This document shows, one piece after another, positions 11,496 through 23,074 of a DNA stretch of 64,000 bases (the stretch's first letter is position 1; the number at the start of each line of letters is the position of its first letter). A program made the position numbers and the translations under genes. A model generated the notes under the pieces. It was not told where the DNA came from, made no database searches, and saw only the letters and a list, made by a program, of their open reading frames with translations. The DNA comes from Halisarca cf. caerulea (lineage: Eukaryota > Porifera > Demospongiae > Chondrillida > Halisarcidae): the NCBI GenBank assembly GCA_963170055.1, contig CAUJGJ010000040.1, forward strand, positions 791,401-855,400. The letters are read 5' to 3'.

Positions 11496-12354
11496 CGCAG
11501 ATGAGTTATGTGTATTTTGCACATAAAACAAAATGACAGTTGATAAACTTAACCGTAAATACACCCTATTTCTTCTTTCCTGTCTTGTTGTGTGAGCAAT
11601 ACGAAGGTACTGTACAATACTTGTACATTATGATTTTACATTTCTGCACTCAGAACATTCTCAAAGTTCTTATTCAGGGAGTAAATCAGCAGATTTAAAA
11701 GTATATGAAAACAACTTTCCAAAAGGTGGTCTACTTAACAGAAGCACTGTGATGCGATTTCTACTTCGAAGGGTTCCTACTAAAGGTAACTAACTTTTTA
11801 CAGTATGGCTTCTTGAAATTCATATATGTTCCTGTTATGTGCAGGTTTTTATAGTTTTTGAGAAGACGCAATATAAAAACACATGCACATTAAACGAATG
11901 GAACAATGTATCAAGAAGCCATACAGTGAAAACATAGTATTGCCCTTAGTCAACAACCTTGTAAAGGTTCAGAGCTACAAAGCACCGCTTAGAAGACCGC
12001 CTTTTGCAAAGAAAATTGGCCCTGAAACTTCTGTCATCTTCCACCTAAGTCACGCCAAAGTCAGGTGACTTCGCTCACGATGTTCCAATGCATTCTACTT
12101 TGAAGGATTCCTATGAATGGTAGCTAACTTTTCCCCGCTTCGATTTTCATATTTGTTCAGGCGATGTTAAGGTTTTAGAAGATTTAGAAAGAACTAAACA
12201 AGAATAAGACGAAGTATCCAGTATGCATGAGATCACACAGTTTGCACATGACCAACCCATGCAAAATTAGTGAATGTGACCCTATTTCATAACATTCCTT
12301 TAAAACCACGAAACATCTCCTTTTCTGGCTGAGTTTGCACATAACCTACCTGCG
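11496..12354 (+). mobile_element. MITE family C, copy 1 (859 bp)
   Basis: Starts CGCAGATGAGTTATGTGTA with a subterminal TTATGTG-TATTTTG-CACATAA hairpin, and ends TTGCACATAACCTACCTGCG. Flanked on both sides by CA, a 2-bp target duplication. Other copies: 49367-51860 (with two nested inserts) and 45056-45673 (fragment). Confidence 0.82.
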
Positions 12355-12567
12355 CAGCTAAAATAACCGTCTTTGTTAAATTTATTCTACGTCCATTTCA
12401 CCATTTTTAATTGGAAGGGTTAAGTATCATGGTCCTTCAAAACTGCCAAGCTTCCAGTCCTGGTCACATAGAATATAGTGTCTATGCTTTAACAGTTCGA
12501 ACTTTGACCCGGATAATTAAGTTGCTAATGCCTACACACAATAATAATAATCCATATAATGAACACT

Positions 12568-13050
12568 CGCACGTGGGACATGTCCATTTGCACTTAAATG
12601 GCTTCAGAAGATGGCAATTTTACTGCTTACAAAACTGCTCAGTTACTTACTTCTTTGTGTCGAAACGGACAGTTAGCGTTTGAAGGCAGTATAAACACAC
12701 CTAAGCTACTTGTTGTGCTACTTTTCAACCAATTATTTCCTTTGCTGTTCAAATAATCAACAATTTAGCAAATAGTTACGATCTTTGCCATGGGGTTAAG
12801 GTTAAGGTAATAGCTGTGAACTTTCCCATGCGGAGGCATTGACAATTCCACTCCAAAGCCGAGATCTGTAAAAATGACCCTAAAAAATCAAAATTCAAGC
12901 TGATAAAGGTTCTTTTGTTTCCGCATGGAAATGTTGTATTCTACAAATGGCTTGAGGTTGTCACCAGATAGATCACAGGCCAGTATGTAACAGAGTTAAA
13001 CATGACGACCGAAAACGTCACTAAACGTGGATTCGGTATTCATATACGCC
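12568..13050 (+). mobile_element. MITE family E fragment
   Basis: Left end CGCACGTGGGACATGTCC is followed by sequence like 42360 onward. The right end is missing; the element stops next to the 3' end of the - strand trefoil arm (about 13070). Confidence 0.6.
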
Positions 13051-13164
13051 CGAATGAATATGAATAGAATTCAACAAAATAGTTTGTTATGGGTATAAAG
13101 ATTGCTTAAACTATCGTTTATGTTAGACTTCTCTATGAAAGCCAAGCTCTTCTTGTACTGCTCC

Positions 13165-16100
13165 TCAGAGTTTGTAAACGAGGCGATGAAAGCACCACGG
13201 GATACCCTGCAGAATAGAGTACAATATATAGAGCATATATATGTATAGTGGATGTACACGTAGCTGTACTACCATTACATCAACAATACATGGACACACC
13301 TGCTCATCAGACTCCTGCCAGCAACAACCTTTTGCTTCACACTCCTCCTTGTTGATACCAGGTTTGTAGCTACCTACACATTATGAAATACATACTATGG
13401 TAGTGAGTGTAACAGATCAACTTTGTAAGAATATTCAATGTTTGCGTTAATGATTATTATTAAATTTAATGGTATCACAACGGCTCAAAATACATGGTAA
13501 TTGTTCACTTAAGCTACAACAAAAATACATCATATCGGCATAAAAAAAGGATACAGGTTTTTACCTAGCTAAATCTCTATACACAGTAGACAAGTATACA
13601 GCAATCTGTGTAGCAACCTTGAAAGGCAGCTACATAACTACTGTACAGAGAAACCTGTTATTTTGTAGTTTCACATGTTCTGTCAGTTAATTTTGCTTAC
13701 ACTTACTGTAGTGTGCACTCACCACAGTCTGTCTTAATACTTATATCATCACATGTGGCAGCCACCGCAGCAGATTTGAAGCACCATGGCGTATCCTGCA
13801 CAGTTAGCGTAGTGTGAGAGTTGTTCAAGTACATGTACATTTCCAAACAATGCAAGCAAAAACTAACTTCCTCACTTGACTCCTGCCAGCAGCATCCCTT
13901 GTCGGTACATTCCTTTTCGGTGATTCCTACGTATCCTGTTGAAAAACAATGTTTATTTAATAATTTACACCAATATCTCGGGCTTTACTGCACAGGTATG
14001 TTATGGCAGAATTGAGGTTACAAGGGGGTGTTTTGTGGTTTGACAATTTATGCGATTAGATAATTATGCCCCAGACAGTTTATCACGGTCTGGCCATGTG
14101 ACCACAGCTTAAACACGACTATTATACGTCATTATAGGATGGAATGTGCAATTATTTGAAGAGTTTGCCTTCGTGGACATGTGATATTATGTGCCAAAGG
14201 CCTAAAGAAGCACTACAGTCCACAAGGATTTTATGGCAAAAAAGGCGCAGGTTTAGATCTCTACGTAGATACTGAAAACTTTGTCAGATTATCGCTGAAG
14301 GACTGAACTTCAAATTCTGCTTTGGGGTAGATCATCAGTCCATCCATTCAGTTTATGCACAGTCATTTATTGCTATAGCTGTTCTTGGTGATCGGAAATC
14401 GCTGGACATAATAGCTGTAGAATAGAGCAGCATTTTCCCCAAATCAGAAAAGTAAGATTTGAACATGTTCTGTCTTCTAAATTCACTTGCTTGTTTAAAT
14501 TCCGATGTCTTGACCTGTGCCTTTTGTGTATTTGCTTATTTTAGTATGGTTAAAAATCGACCATGTACAACACGTACAATATGTTTTTGGCTCTTTAAAT
14601 TACATATGCACAAAATAGGAATGTTCGAAATACTATCTAGATGCTTTCTTGAGTCTTCCTACCTTCAGATAGAGAAAACAAGGCATTATATACGAGCCAT
14701 TCGAAAGCGGCAGCCATTTTGTTTTTTGACGAAAAGTGCCATAACATCCCTGCGTACATCATGCATACACATTCATAGGACAAAAGCTGATAGTCATCGG
14801 TATGAAATGTGTTGACAAAATAAAGGAATGTTTCAGCTTAATAGGTTACACCCAAAAATTGACTAGGTTACTTCTAGTCACTTCAATAGTGTGGTATCAT
14901 AAATAAAACTGTACTTTTCACAAAGATATCTAACACGTCTTGCACCATAAGAAACCAGAAGTGGTATAAACACCCCTTTAATTTTAAATACTACAAGAAT
15001 ATACACCTCCATGTGCCTCATGTCTTCTTTCGAGGGAGTTCGATTTCTTTTCTTCATTAAAACATCTTACACCATAAGAATGGGGAGTGGTATGAGTACC
15101 CCTTTCTAAATACTACAAGAATTGACACCTTCATGTGCCTCAAGCCTTCTATCGAGGGAGTTCAACTTTTTGTTTATTCAATTGTTTCGTCTGTGTTCCT
15201 TGAGATTGATTTGCTCCAAAATTTGAATTTGAGGTATCACTGGTATAATTATAATATCATATCCTTAAATAGCCATATCTTTAGCAGTTCCATTGATGTA
15301 GTGTTTCAAGTAGTGTTATCATGAAAAGTTACAAACAGACTGCATAATAGGATGTATGCTATTTTGGCGTCCTACTGGAAATTGGGTGTATACAGTGTAT
15401 GGTAACAAGATGTGTTCAAATTGCTACCACTGATACAGTTGTATCCATCTTTAGGTGCAGATTTAGCAAATGTCTGTTAATCTGCGGCACAGTCTTCTAA
15501 AATCGTGGCATGCTGAAAATAGTCTCATGTTGTCCAGACCACTTCTCGCTTCCATATTTTATGTTGACATCGTTGGGTTTGTGAGAAGCTCTGGTTAACT
15601 ACCCACACCAAATTCGTTTCATCCGTTGAGGAGTTAAACCACAAGAGCGCATATTATAGTGTGCTTCACTTATTCACTCTTGCCTGTGAATACCGTACGC
15701 GCTCAAATTTTCGCGGACCAAAACTTTCGCAGATGCCGCAAATTTGCCATTTTCATGTTTTTATTTTCGCAGGTCCCCATCCAGTGTCTCTGTTTTCTTT
15801 GTCCAAGACCTGCCTAAGCAGACAATATATCGCAATTAACACTTTAAAGTTCTAACGGTTGCCAAGCCAAACAGGGCAATGACACAGACACATGAAGTGC
15901 TTCAGCCTCAGTCTAGCTCGAATCGCGAGAAGAATGTTTGAGATCGATAGCTGTGTGCGTGGATTTCATGTTTATCAGGTACTGTGGACTCCGCAGATAG
16001 GAGAGACTTTACAGTGTGCGCAGGTATGTTATGGCAGATTTTGCCATGAAACAAAATGGCTGCCGTTTCCGAACGCTTCGAATTAAATGCTTTGTTTTAG

Positions 16101-19100
16101 CTTCCTGAAGGTTACAAACCCCAAGAAACCATACAGATAGCAAACTGAACATTCATGTTTTACTCGTGTGTCATTAAAAGCACCAAAAACATGTTGTACC
16201 TGTTGCATGGTCGCTATTTTTCAACCATATCAAAATTAGCAAATATTCAAAAACCGTTGAAAGGAAGACCTCTGAGTTTTGATACACAAGTCGATTCACC
16301 AGATAGAACATACCCCAAACTTACATATTTGGATATGGGAAAGCGCTGCTCCATTCCACGGCTGTTATGTCAAAAGATTTCTCCTCCAACAGAACGGTTG
16401 TAGTATCAAAAGGCGGTGCATAAACTGAACGGTATAAACGACAATCTTCCCATATCCAAAATTGTAAGTTCGGCCCTTTAGGAATAACCTGACAAAGTTT
16501 CAACCATACAGGTAAAGGACTTTTTTGCCATTACTTTCCTATGCACAAGAGTACTTCTTTCGCCCTTGGTCACGTGTTCTCAATGTTGCGGAGGCTAATT
16601 TATACGCTGCAATAACGATCATAACTTTGGAGGTAATTTGGAGATTTCAAAGCTTGAATACTCGCAGATCCGCAATTTCTCACTCTATTACCATTCATTT
16701 GCTAAAATGAAAGGCCATAATCCTTTCTGTTGCTGGTGAAACTGTTGAAATCTTGAAAATTGTCAAGGTGGTCATGCGGCTACAATGTGATAATTATTAT
16801 TGGGCGTTATGATTTAATTGCATACCTGTGAAAACCACCTAACGCCCTTTGCAACCACAACGATAACTGATAAGATCCCTTTGCCGTTGCCGTAAAGAAA
16901 AGTAATACGACTGTAGGTCATGTCCCAAGGAAGATTTCTTGCGTTTGCACGTTGCTGTTGAAACACGGCGGGACAATAGAATGTGTTATCGTGGATAATG
17001 GGAGGAGAAGTATTCATCTTCCACAAGGCGGTCTAGAAGTGCCTTGTACCTTGAAATTTCAGGGATCTCCTGAGCTTTTAGACAAAGTAAGAAAGCACCT
17101 TCAAGAGATTTTGTCGAATAGGAAAGGCAACAAGGAGTCGATAGAAAATAAAATCATGGATACTCCTGCCTATGATACAGCCTCAAGTACAACAGATTTA
17201 GAAATACATGTTACTTGTGTGAACGACTGTCACAGAGAAGCACCAGGAAGAAAGGAATCTTCAGAATCTATAGTTTGCAATGTGGAAGCTACTAGTAAGT
17301 TGCAGATCCTAGCGACAGCTTCTTCACATTCTACATTGTGGCTTCAATGCAAGGACATCACCCTTGTAGTGAATGACAAGTTCACTATTGAAAGCAGTGA
17401 ACGTCTGCAAGATCAGCATTTGAACTTTGGACAAAGATTGCTCAAAGAGTCTTTTCCAGATATGCATGGGCTGCGGCTTACTTTGTTACAAGATAAGTCT
17501 CATACTCATCCAGTTTCAAATGCTGTGCAAATTTTATTTGTAAGAGGGAATCATTGGATAACAGTACATACAAAAGAAAAGGGAAAGGTAGTCCATGTGT
17601 ATGATTCTCTGTACTCAACAGTAGATCCGACAACTGCTAGAACTATCCAAACTACTTTCCATTGTAGTATGGTGAATATTCGTTTGGAACCTTGCCAGAA
17701 GCAGAAAGGCAGTGTGGATTGTGGTCTCTTTGCCCTTGCCTATGCAACGTCCATCGTCTTTGGAGAAGATGTGAGTACAAGGTAATATAGCCAAGGGAAA
17801 ATGCGCAGTCATCTTTTAAGCTGTTTTGAAAACCATAAGTTGGAACCATTTCCCTAAACGAAGTATGCATTTTCTCTTAGACTAATTTTTGCTATAATTG
17901 TATATTAATTACTGTAACAGCACATGGTTTGTATTATCTATTACAGTATCCATCACACTGACAATATAACAGTTTTGTTGGATTCTATATTAACTCCATG
18001 CAGTAGAATTAGTCTAAAATTATACTAGATTACTTAATCAACAGAAAACTTCCATTAGCATTATTATTATTACAAATGCTTTTAGCTCTTCAGTGATGCA
18101 ATCAGCATACCACAATTGGAACTGACTTCCGCAGGTATGTTATGTCCGAAAACAGGGAGGATTGTTTATGTACAGAACGATTGTTTACATAGCAATTACT
18201 TTGTTTACATTAGAAGGAATTTCACGCAATGGTCACATGAAATCGCCGACTAAACGCCTTGAACAAAAGTTTGATCCGACGAAAGCTTTCTCAAAGGCTT
18301 CTTCCATCGCTAATTTCGTTGATCTACCTCTTAGACAAATTCGCTCGTTGAAAAAAGCTAACTCAGCGGCTTTTCTACCAGTAAGCACACGCAGGCTGGT
18401 TTGGTATGATGTAATCAAACCACGTGACTGGATGTGATATTCGACGAAGAAGGAAGATGACTCCACAAGAATATTTCAATCAAAATTCCGGTCGTGGAAG
18501 TTATAGGTTTTGGTATCGAAACTTTGAGAGATTGTTCCTAAAGGACCAAACCCTCGGAATCGAAAAATGAATCTTTGTGCGTTGTTCCGTTCGTTTTATG
18601 TCCGGCAGTTTGTGGTCGGACGGGTGTATTTCTTTTGGATAACCTTGGACATAAAGGTCTCGGAACGGAGCAGCGATTTTCATTTTTCGATTTAGTAAGT
18701 TTATACTTTGTTCTACATTTTGAACCTATTTTTGTGTGCAAAACCCCCGATTTCTATGACCGGAATTTGCCATCTTTGTGTTTCACGTAGGCCTGACAAA
18801 AGGTCCACAAAGACAATCTTAAAGTTACTTTATAAGCCTCTAGTCTGCTCAGGTACAAATTAGATATGTTCTTGATCTTGTATAAGCATATTTCAGAACT
18901 GTATATCTTGTTACGCCGAAAATCAGGTGGGGTTGTAATAGTGCTTCGATAACGTCCGCCATATTGTTGATATGTCCAAATCAGACATAACCTACCTGCG
19001 TCGCAGGGAATCCTTAACTGCCTTATTTATACTCAAATCCAAAGGCTGTAGCCAAACTGTACAGTTTGGATGTACTCGAACAGCAATGACATGATTGGCA

Positions 19101-22100
19101 GCCAGGGTTGCCTGGAATTTTAGGGTGATTTGCTCTTTGAACTGATCAAAAATAGCAAGGGCTGAATAGTCTTTTGGTAGCTTCAATTTCTGTTTTGTAG
19201 ATTCAAGATAAGGGAGCAGTATGCTATGAAAGTAATCCAACATGCTATCCTCATTGGCCCAATGATTATGGGTATTAGTGATGTGCCAATCAGGTGGAAA
19301 CTTTACCTTTGGGAGGCATGCAGGTGTTTTCCCCCCCATAAATTATTTGTGGAGGCAAAAATTCTCCTGCGAGTGAACAGGTAAATACTGCTGTCAATTG
19401 TCATTTGTCGTCAAGGGCTATAATTGGAACTTTTTTGGATCCTTTTGTCTCCAATGTCCAATGTAATGATGGTACGTAATTCAGTCCAGTATGATCCCAA
19501 TTGAAAATAAGCTCATGTGGGATCTCCTCAAACATGACAACTGTCCTCATATCATCTAAAAATTGCATTTTCAGTGATTCAAAGTAAGCAGGTGTCACTT
19601 TGGCTTTCGTTGTACCTTTTTGCTTAACATACTGCATCCTCTCTAGTAGTTTGCGAGCAACCCCCTTGTTGACATTAATCGGACCTCCATTTTCAAGTAG
19701 CAAATTACTGTTAACATCACGCAGGATTCCAGTTATGATTCCTATTACAACGGCATTATTGATAACACCACCTGATTCCCTTATTTGTTGTATGATTTCC
19801 CTGGCATTGTCTTCAATGTCACATCCCAACAGCAGAGGACGTCCTACCTGCCCTGAGGGTAGTTGCTCTATTGGCTCAATGTCTCCTTTCGTACTTCTCA
19901 TTTTAATTTCTGTACAGTAGGTTTTTTCCAACCTCTAACAGAACTTTCTTTCAAAGTAAAATGGGAAAATCCGGGTTTTGTCTTGAAATGGCGAATGGTA
20001 GCAGCAATACCATTTTCAGAGGCATACGTTGCTATCCTCATCTTCTTTTCTGGCGTAATCTTCTTTTATGTACCCCTTTTTGTTTCCTTGGAGCGGATTC
20101 TTCCTCCGAAGTGTTGCATATTTCTTTTCGAACAGCATCTGCCATACTTGAAGGGACAACTTGCTCCAAATCTGGAAAGTCCGGATGCTTACGAACCAAA
20201 AACGAATGAATCGACATTCTTTATCACCGTCAGGTAGCTCAGTACTGGCACATACAAATGCAAATGAAGACAAATTAAAGACAGCGGACAAGCTGATACC
20301 TTCTTTCACTCCTATATAGGTATATCATCATGGATCAAAAAAAAAATACAACAAAGCGTTGACAGCGCCGCCCGCCTGCTGTTCAGCAACAGCCATTTTA
20401 AATCACTGCATCGGCCATTTTATATCATTGCGCAAGATTTCAAACTTTTCGCTGTTTTAAACTTTCGCGGATGGCTTCCAATCCGCAAAAACTGCGAAAG
20501 TTTAGGCCCACAAAAATTTGAGCGCGTACGGTAGCACTAACCATAATGATGTGAAACTGTCAATGCCAACAACCACCTCCTGTATTGATCGTTAAAAGAA
20601 GTTCTGAAATATAGGGCTTCCTATGATGTTCTCTGGACTAATGTATAAAGTTGAACCTCTCCAGAAAGGAGGTGGCAGATTCGGCAGTTTGCATATTGCC
20701 AACAAATTCAGTTGAGAAGCCCATTATAGGCGAAATTTCACTTGCAGATCCATCGTAAGCGAAGTAAGGAGACTTATACAGATGACAATACTCCCATAGA
20801 GCTGTGCAGATAACGGACTTCCCGTATCCAGTCGGTAAAGTTACAAACGTGTCATAGCTAATCAAAATTGAGATCATAGTTTTTACTTGTTAGCCTTAAG
20901 CCACTGCCATTCTCAGCCTCGTTCAGGCTGAGAACGGCAGCGGCTTCTATGAAAAACAGACGCAGTATGGTAACCCTCTCACATCTACTGGAGTATTGTT
21001 TCACGTCGTTAATGCTTTAAAGTAATCAATATGAATATTTCCATAGAAACTGCATATGAAATGAGCCCCACAAAACACAGGGCTGAAATGAATTTGGTGC
21101 GAGCCTTTGACCAGACCCTTCTTGCCAACCCAATTACATCAGCCCAAAAATTATGGAGGTGAGAAGCAGGCTGGGCAATATGAGACTATGCTGAAAAGGA
21201 TGGCAAGTTTTCAACTCCAACTTATAGTAATCTTAGCTAATTCGTGCACAATATTTAAATAGTATAAAGTATAATCTGGCAAATGACATGTTGGTATACC
21301 ATAGAGAATTTGCTGTGCTTCATCAGTAGTGCTAGAACATCCACTTACCACATTCAAATTTGGGGACATTATACTTGAAACAAGTAGTAGCATCATCATA
21401 AAAGCACCATGGTACATCCTGAGAAATTGCAAATCAATCACACAATCTCAACTTCAGCACAGCTGTGCCGCATAGAAACAGTTTGTGGGAAGATAGAGTT
21501 ACGTAGTACACATGCTACACAAATTCCATCCTCATCACAAAAGTACTAAAGTAGGTAACTGCATGTTAGGAACTATTTGCATGTATAACACTCAAATTAC
21601 CATCTTTGTAGGCAGTAACAAGTGACATGCCATTTAGAATTTAAACGACGTCTCTCTCTAAATTTCCTACAGGATTTTTGTAGCCCCAAACTATAGTCTT
21701 ACTTCATTCAGCTGACATACCTAATGGGAATTAAGGCTAACAAAATCTGTCAAAGTATCTCCTAAACAATTTACTGAGTTTCAATAACAATCTAAAAATG
21801 TGAAAGCAAAGCTTATATTACTTGCAGGTAGATAGATCTAAAAACATAATGGCAGGCACCAAATTTGATTTCATTTATTGCCCCCCTCCCCTATATTGAA
21901 TTTGTGTTATCAAACAAGAATTACAAAGTTTGCAGTTCACTATTACTTACAGCTTACTGTTATTACTTTGTTTTGTGTATATGATTTGCTTCTTTTTTGC
22001 AAGCCTGGACTTTCTGAAGCACCACTTTTTGATTACGTTATAGAGGCTAAATGTAAATGCCGCCAATTTGTTTTTGAATCATCCCTATGCATGGAGTACT

Positions 22101-22655
22101 ACCACACTTCTAAATATATAGTCAGATATACAACTATACAGAAGTCCCACTATATGCACATAACATATCTGTGATACTCAAAGGATACCGAATAGGCTAA
22201 ATTTTTTCCAGCCATGTGTGCATTCCTACATGATGAGGGTATGAACTCAGAAGATATGCCCTAGAAGATAACCCTTACATACACATAGAAATCATTATTT
22301 TGAATGTGTATTGATATTGCCTGTGTTGTTCTCAGTGCTGGCAATACTTGAGATGATAGTGTACAGCAGTTTGTACCTTTTCGTCTTCATTCCAGCAACA
22401 CTCTCTATCTACTGTGCACTGGCCTTCTGAGATGCCGTAGTATCCTTTAATAAAGGAGTGAAAATTGTACGTGAAATTGATAATCCACTAACACAAAGTA
22501 GTAGCTTTTCTGAAAAGACTATACTGTTGCCTAACAACCAATACCACCACTCTTTGGTGCATCTTACCGCAGTCCACTCTAGCCGAGGGATCACATCCTG
22601 GTTTGGCAAAACATACTCCCACAAGAGGAAGAAGTATGGTTACAAAGACGTACAT
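13165..22655 (-). CDS. secreted three-trefoil domain protein, copy 2; 7 exons, 160 aa
   Basis: Exons in coding order: 22655-22568, 22444-22377, 21418-21349, 13935-13868, 13795-13723, 13373-13300 and 13206-13165. Exon lengths (88, 68, 70, 68, 73, 74, 42 nt) equal those of copy 1, and all junctions keep GT/AG. The protein again has a signal peptide (MYVFVTILLPLVGVCFA) and three P-type domains with 18 cysteines. Substitutions lie mostly between the cysteines, and no frame break was seen. The gene is convergent with copy 1, with 4.6 kb between stop codons. The intron between coding exons 3 and 4 is expanded to 7.4 kb by a pogo/Ulp1 transposon, a RecQ-like fragment and a family A MITE. Both copies look functional; divergent expression or function is inference. 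Confidence 0.87.
13991..14754 (+). mobile_element. MITE family A, copy 2
   Basis: CACAGGTATGTTATGGCAGA to GCCATAACATCCCTGCG, aligned along its length with 30-819. Flanking dinucleotides are TG and TA, so the target duplication is no longer exact. The matching intron of copy 1 (around 6900) lacks it. Confidence 0.75.
14790..15500. other. intron sequence shared with the + arm
   Basis: No exon seen. About 14793-15495 is the reverse complement of about 5485-6133, including an imperfect tandem block (AAGACACAAGGCACATG-like units) in both arms. This anchors the inverted duplication outside the exons. Confidence 0.6.
15505..15690 (-). repeat. left half of a diverged inverted repeat around the pogo element
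   Basis: The reverse complement aligns loosely with 21020-21205 (GAATTTGGTG, TATGGAAG/TATGGAGGTGAGAAG, ATGAGACTAT blocks). Together the two halves bracket the pogo element and a RecQ-like fragment, and the whole 15.5-21.2 kb block is absent from the + arm. Confidence 0.5.
16019..16860 (+). mobile_element. MITE family B, right-truncated copy
   Basis: CGCAGGTATGTTATGGCAGATT onward aligns with 55174-55636, 58088-58299 and 59345-59530. The last 25-30 bp found in the other copy (CTGCCATAACCTACCTGTG) are missing. It shows the empty state of the piggyBac target (CCCTTTAGGAATAACC). Confidence 0.65.
16952..17857 (+). pseudogene. Ulp1/C48-like cysteine protease, interrupted by one stop codon
   Basis: The frame is open 16952-17782, with no ATG at its start (first in-frame ATG at 17156), so the true start is unknown. 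Its C-terminal half has the C48 layout: His in GNHWITV (codon 201), Asp in VYDSLY (218), Gln in QKGSVDCG (251) and Cys (257), counting from 16952. This family cleaves SUMO/ubiquitin-like proteins, and Ulp1-like domains also occur in some eukaryotic DNA transposons. TAA at 17783-17785 stops the frame. The same frame then continues with KMRSHLLSCFENHKLEPFP to TAA at 17855-17857; the MR-x-HLL-x-C motif is typical just after the family's catalytic region. So a single nonsense change removes about 24 C-terminal residues. It lies inside the pogo TIRs, opposite in strand to the transposase, and looks like a cargo gene. Confidence 0.75.
18040..20230 (-). pseudogene. pogo/jerky-like DDE transposase, broken
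   Basis: Coding direction is - strand. An N-terminal helix-turn-helix region (KKMRIATYASENGIAATIRH, around 20010) is followed by the DDE_1 core. The first Asp is in FNWDHTG, the second in LAIFDQFKEQ and the third in QPLDLSINK, the usual spacing for pogo/Tigger-like enzymes. Breaks: an in-frame TGA right after ALDDK (about 19401), a frameshift at the G-run near 19333, and the family F insertion (18130-19000), beyond which the frame resumes at 18129. The family mobilises elements with TA target duplications, which agrees with the TIR context. The enzyme in this copy is dead. Confidence 0.75.
18130..19000 (+). mobile_element. MITE family F, copy 1, inserted in the transposase ORF
   Basis: CGCAGGTATGTTATGTCCG to CAGACATAACCTACCTGCG, flanked on both sides by TC. 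Removing the element and one TC rejoins the - strand transposase frame (KDSLR|SQFQLWYAD), which proves the 2-bp duplication. Related copies at 42837-43604, 45674-47193 and 58300-59344; fragments near 25655-25985 and 29940-30386. Confidence 0.88.
20638..20880 (-). pseudogene. RecQ-like helicase fragment (Walker A)
   Basis: The - strand frame contains DTFVTLPTGYGKSVICTALW, a P-loop in the form typical of RecQ-like superfamily-2 helicases (FVxLPTGxGKS). No motif II or other helicase motifs were found in the same frame. It lies just outside the pogo TIR, inside the bracketing diverged repeat, in an intron of trefoil gene 2. Most likely a relic of an older mobile unit. Confidence 0.5.
21020..21205 (+). 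repeat. right half of diverged inverted repeat
   Basis: Counterpart of 15505-15690 on the other strand. It has a short open stretch (MSPTKHRAEMNLVRAF...) that ends at a possible donor GTGAGA, but the mate copy is interrupted, so coding status is unclear. Confidence 0.4.
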
Positions 22656-22979
22656 TCTGTTATTGAGTTTCAAACTGAAGCTTCCAATATTAGTTATGTC
22701 AACAGCAGTTGCTCTGGGGATGGTTGAACTTGGCTTTCATAAATACTAGCTGCTTTCTGTGCTCCACAGAAACACACTACCACTACCTGGTACAGGAGTC
22801 CTTTGCAGTGAGTGTCACCTCCAAGTACAGCTTTCATTGTGTGGGCTCGCCCTAACATGTAATTAGAGTCATTATTGTCACTGTGCTCATTACCAGCTAA
22901 TTGGATTTGCATGTTGTGGTTAATGCTACATAATTGACTACAGTTCATTATATTTGTGTCTTGTATGTATAATATATAC

Positions 22980-22981
<2 letters not shown>

Positions 22982-23055
<74 letters not shown>
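22982..23055. repeat. (TA)n microsatellite, - arm counterpart
   Basis: Near-pure TA repeat at the position corresponding to 2929-3045 in the inverted arm. Next to it, the H-family element 23075-24926 inserted in TA-rich sequence. Confidence 0.93.
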
Positions 23056-23061
<6 letters not shown>

Positions 23062-23074
23062 CATTTATATATAT

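Larger units (their letters stand above)
15693..20531. mobile_element. pogo-type DNA transposon carrying a Ulp1-like protease gene (4.84 kb)
   Basis: Inverted ends begin CCGTACGCGCTCAAATTTTC at the left, with GAAAATT-type complement ending GAGCGCGTACGG at the right. Each is flanked by TA, the Tc1/mariner/pogo target. Inside are a + strand Ulp1-family protease (16952-17857), a - strand DDE transposase pseudogene (about 19001-20230) and two later MITE insertions (16019 onward and 18130-19000). TSD and TIR support the boundaries. The transposase is degenerate, so the copy is not autonomous. Confidence 0.82.

Noticed and set aside
22458..22727. 89-codon + frame over trefoil gene 2 exons 1-2
   Set aside because: Antisense of the signal-peptide exon and part of an intron.
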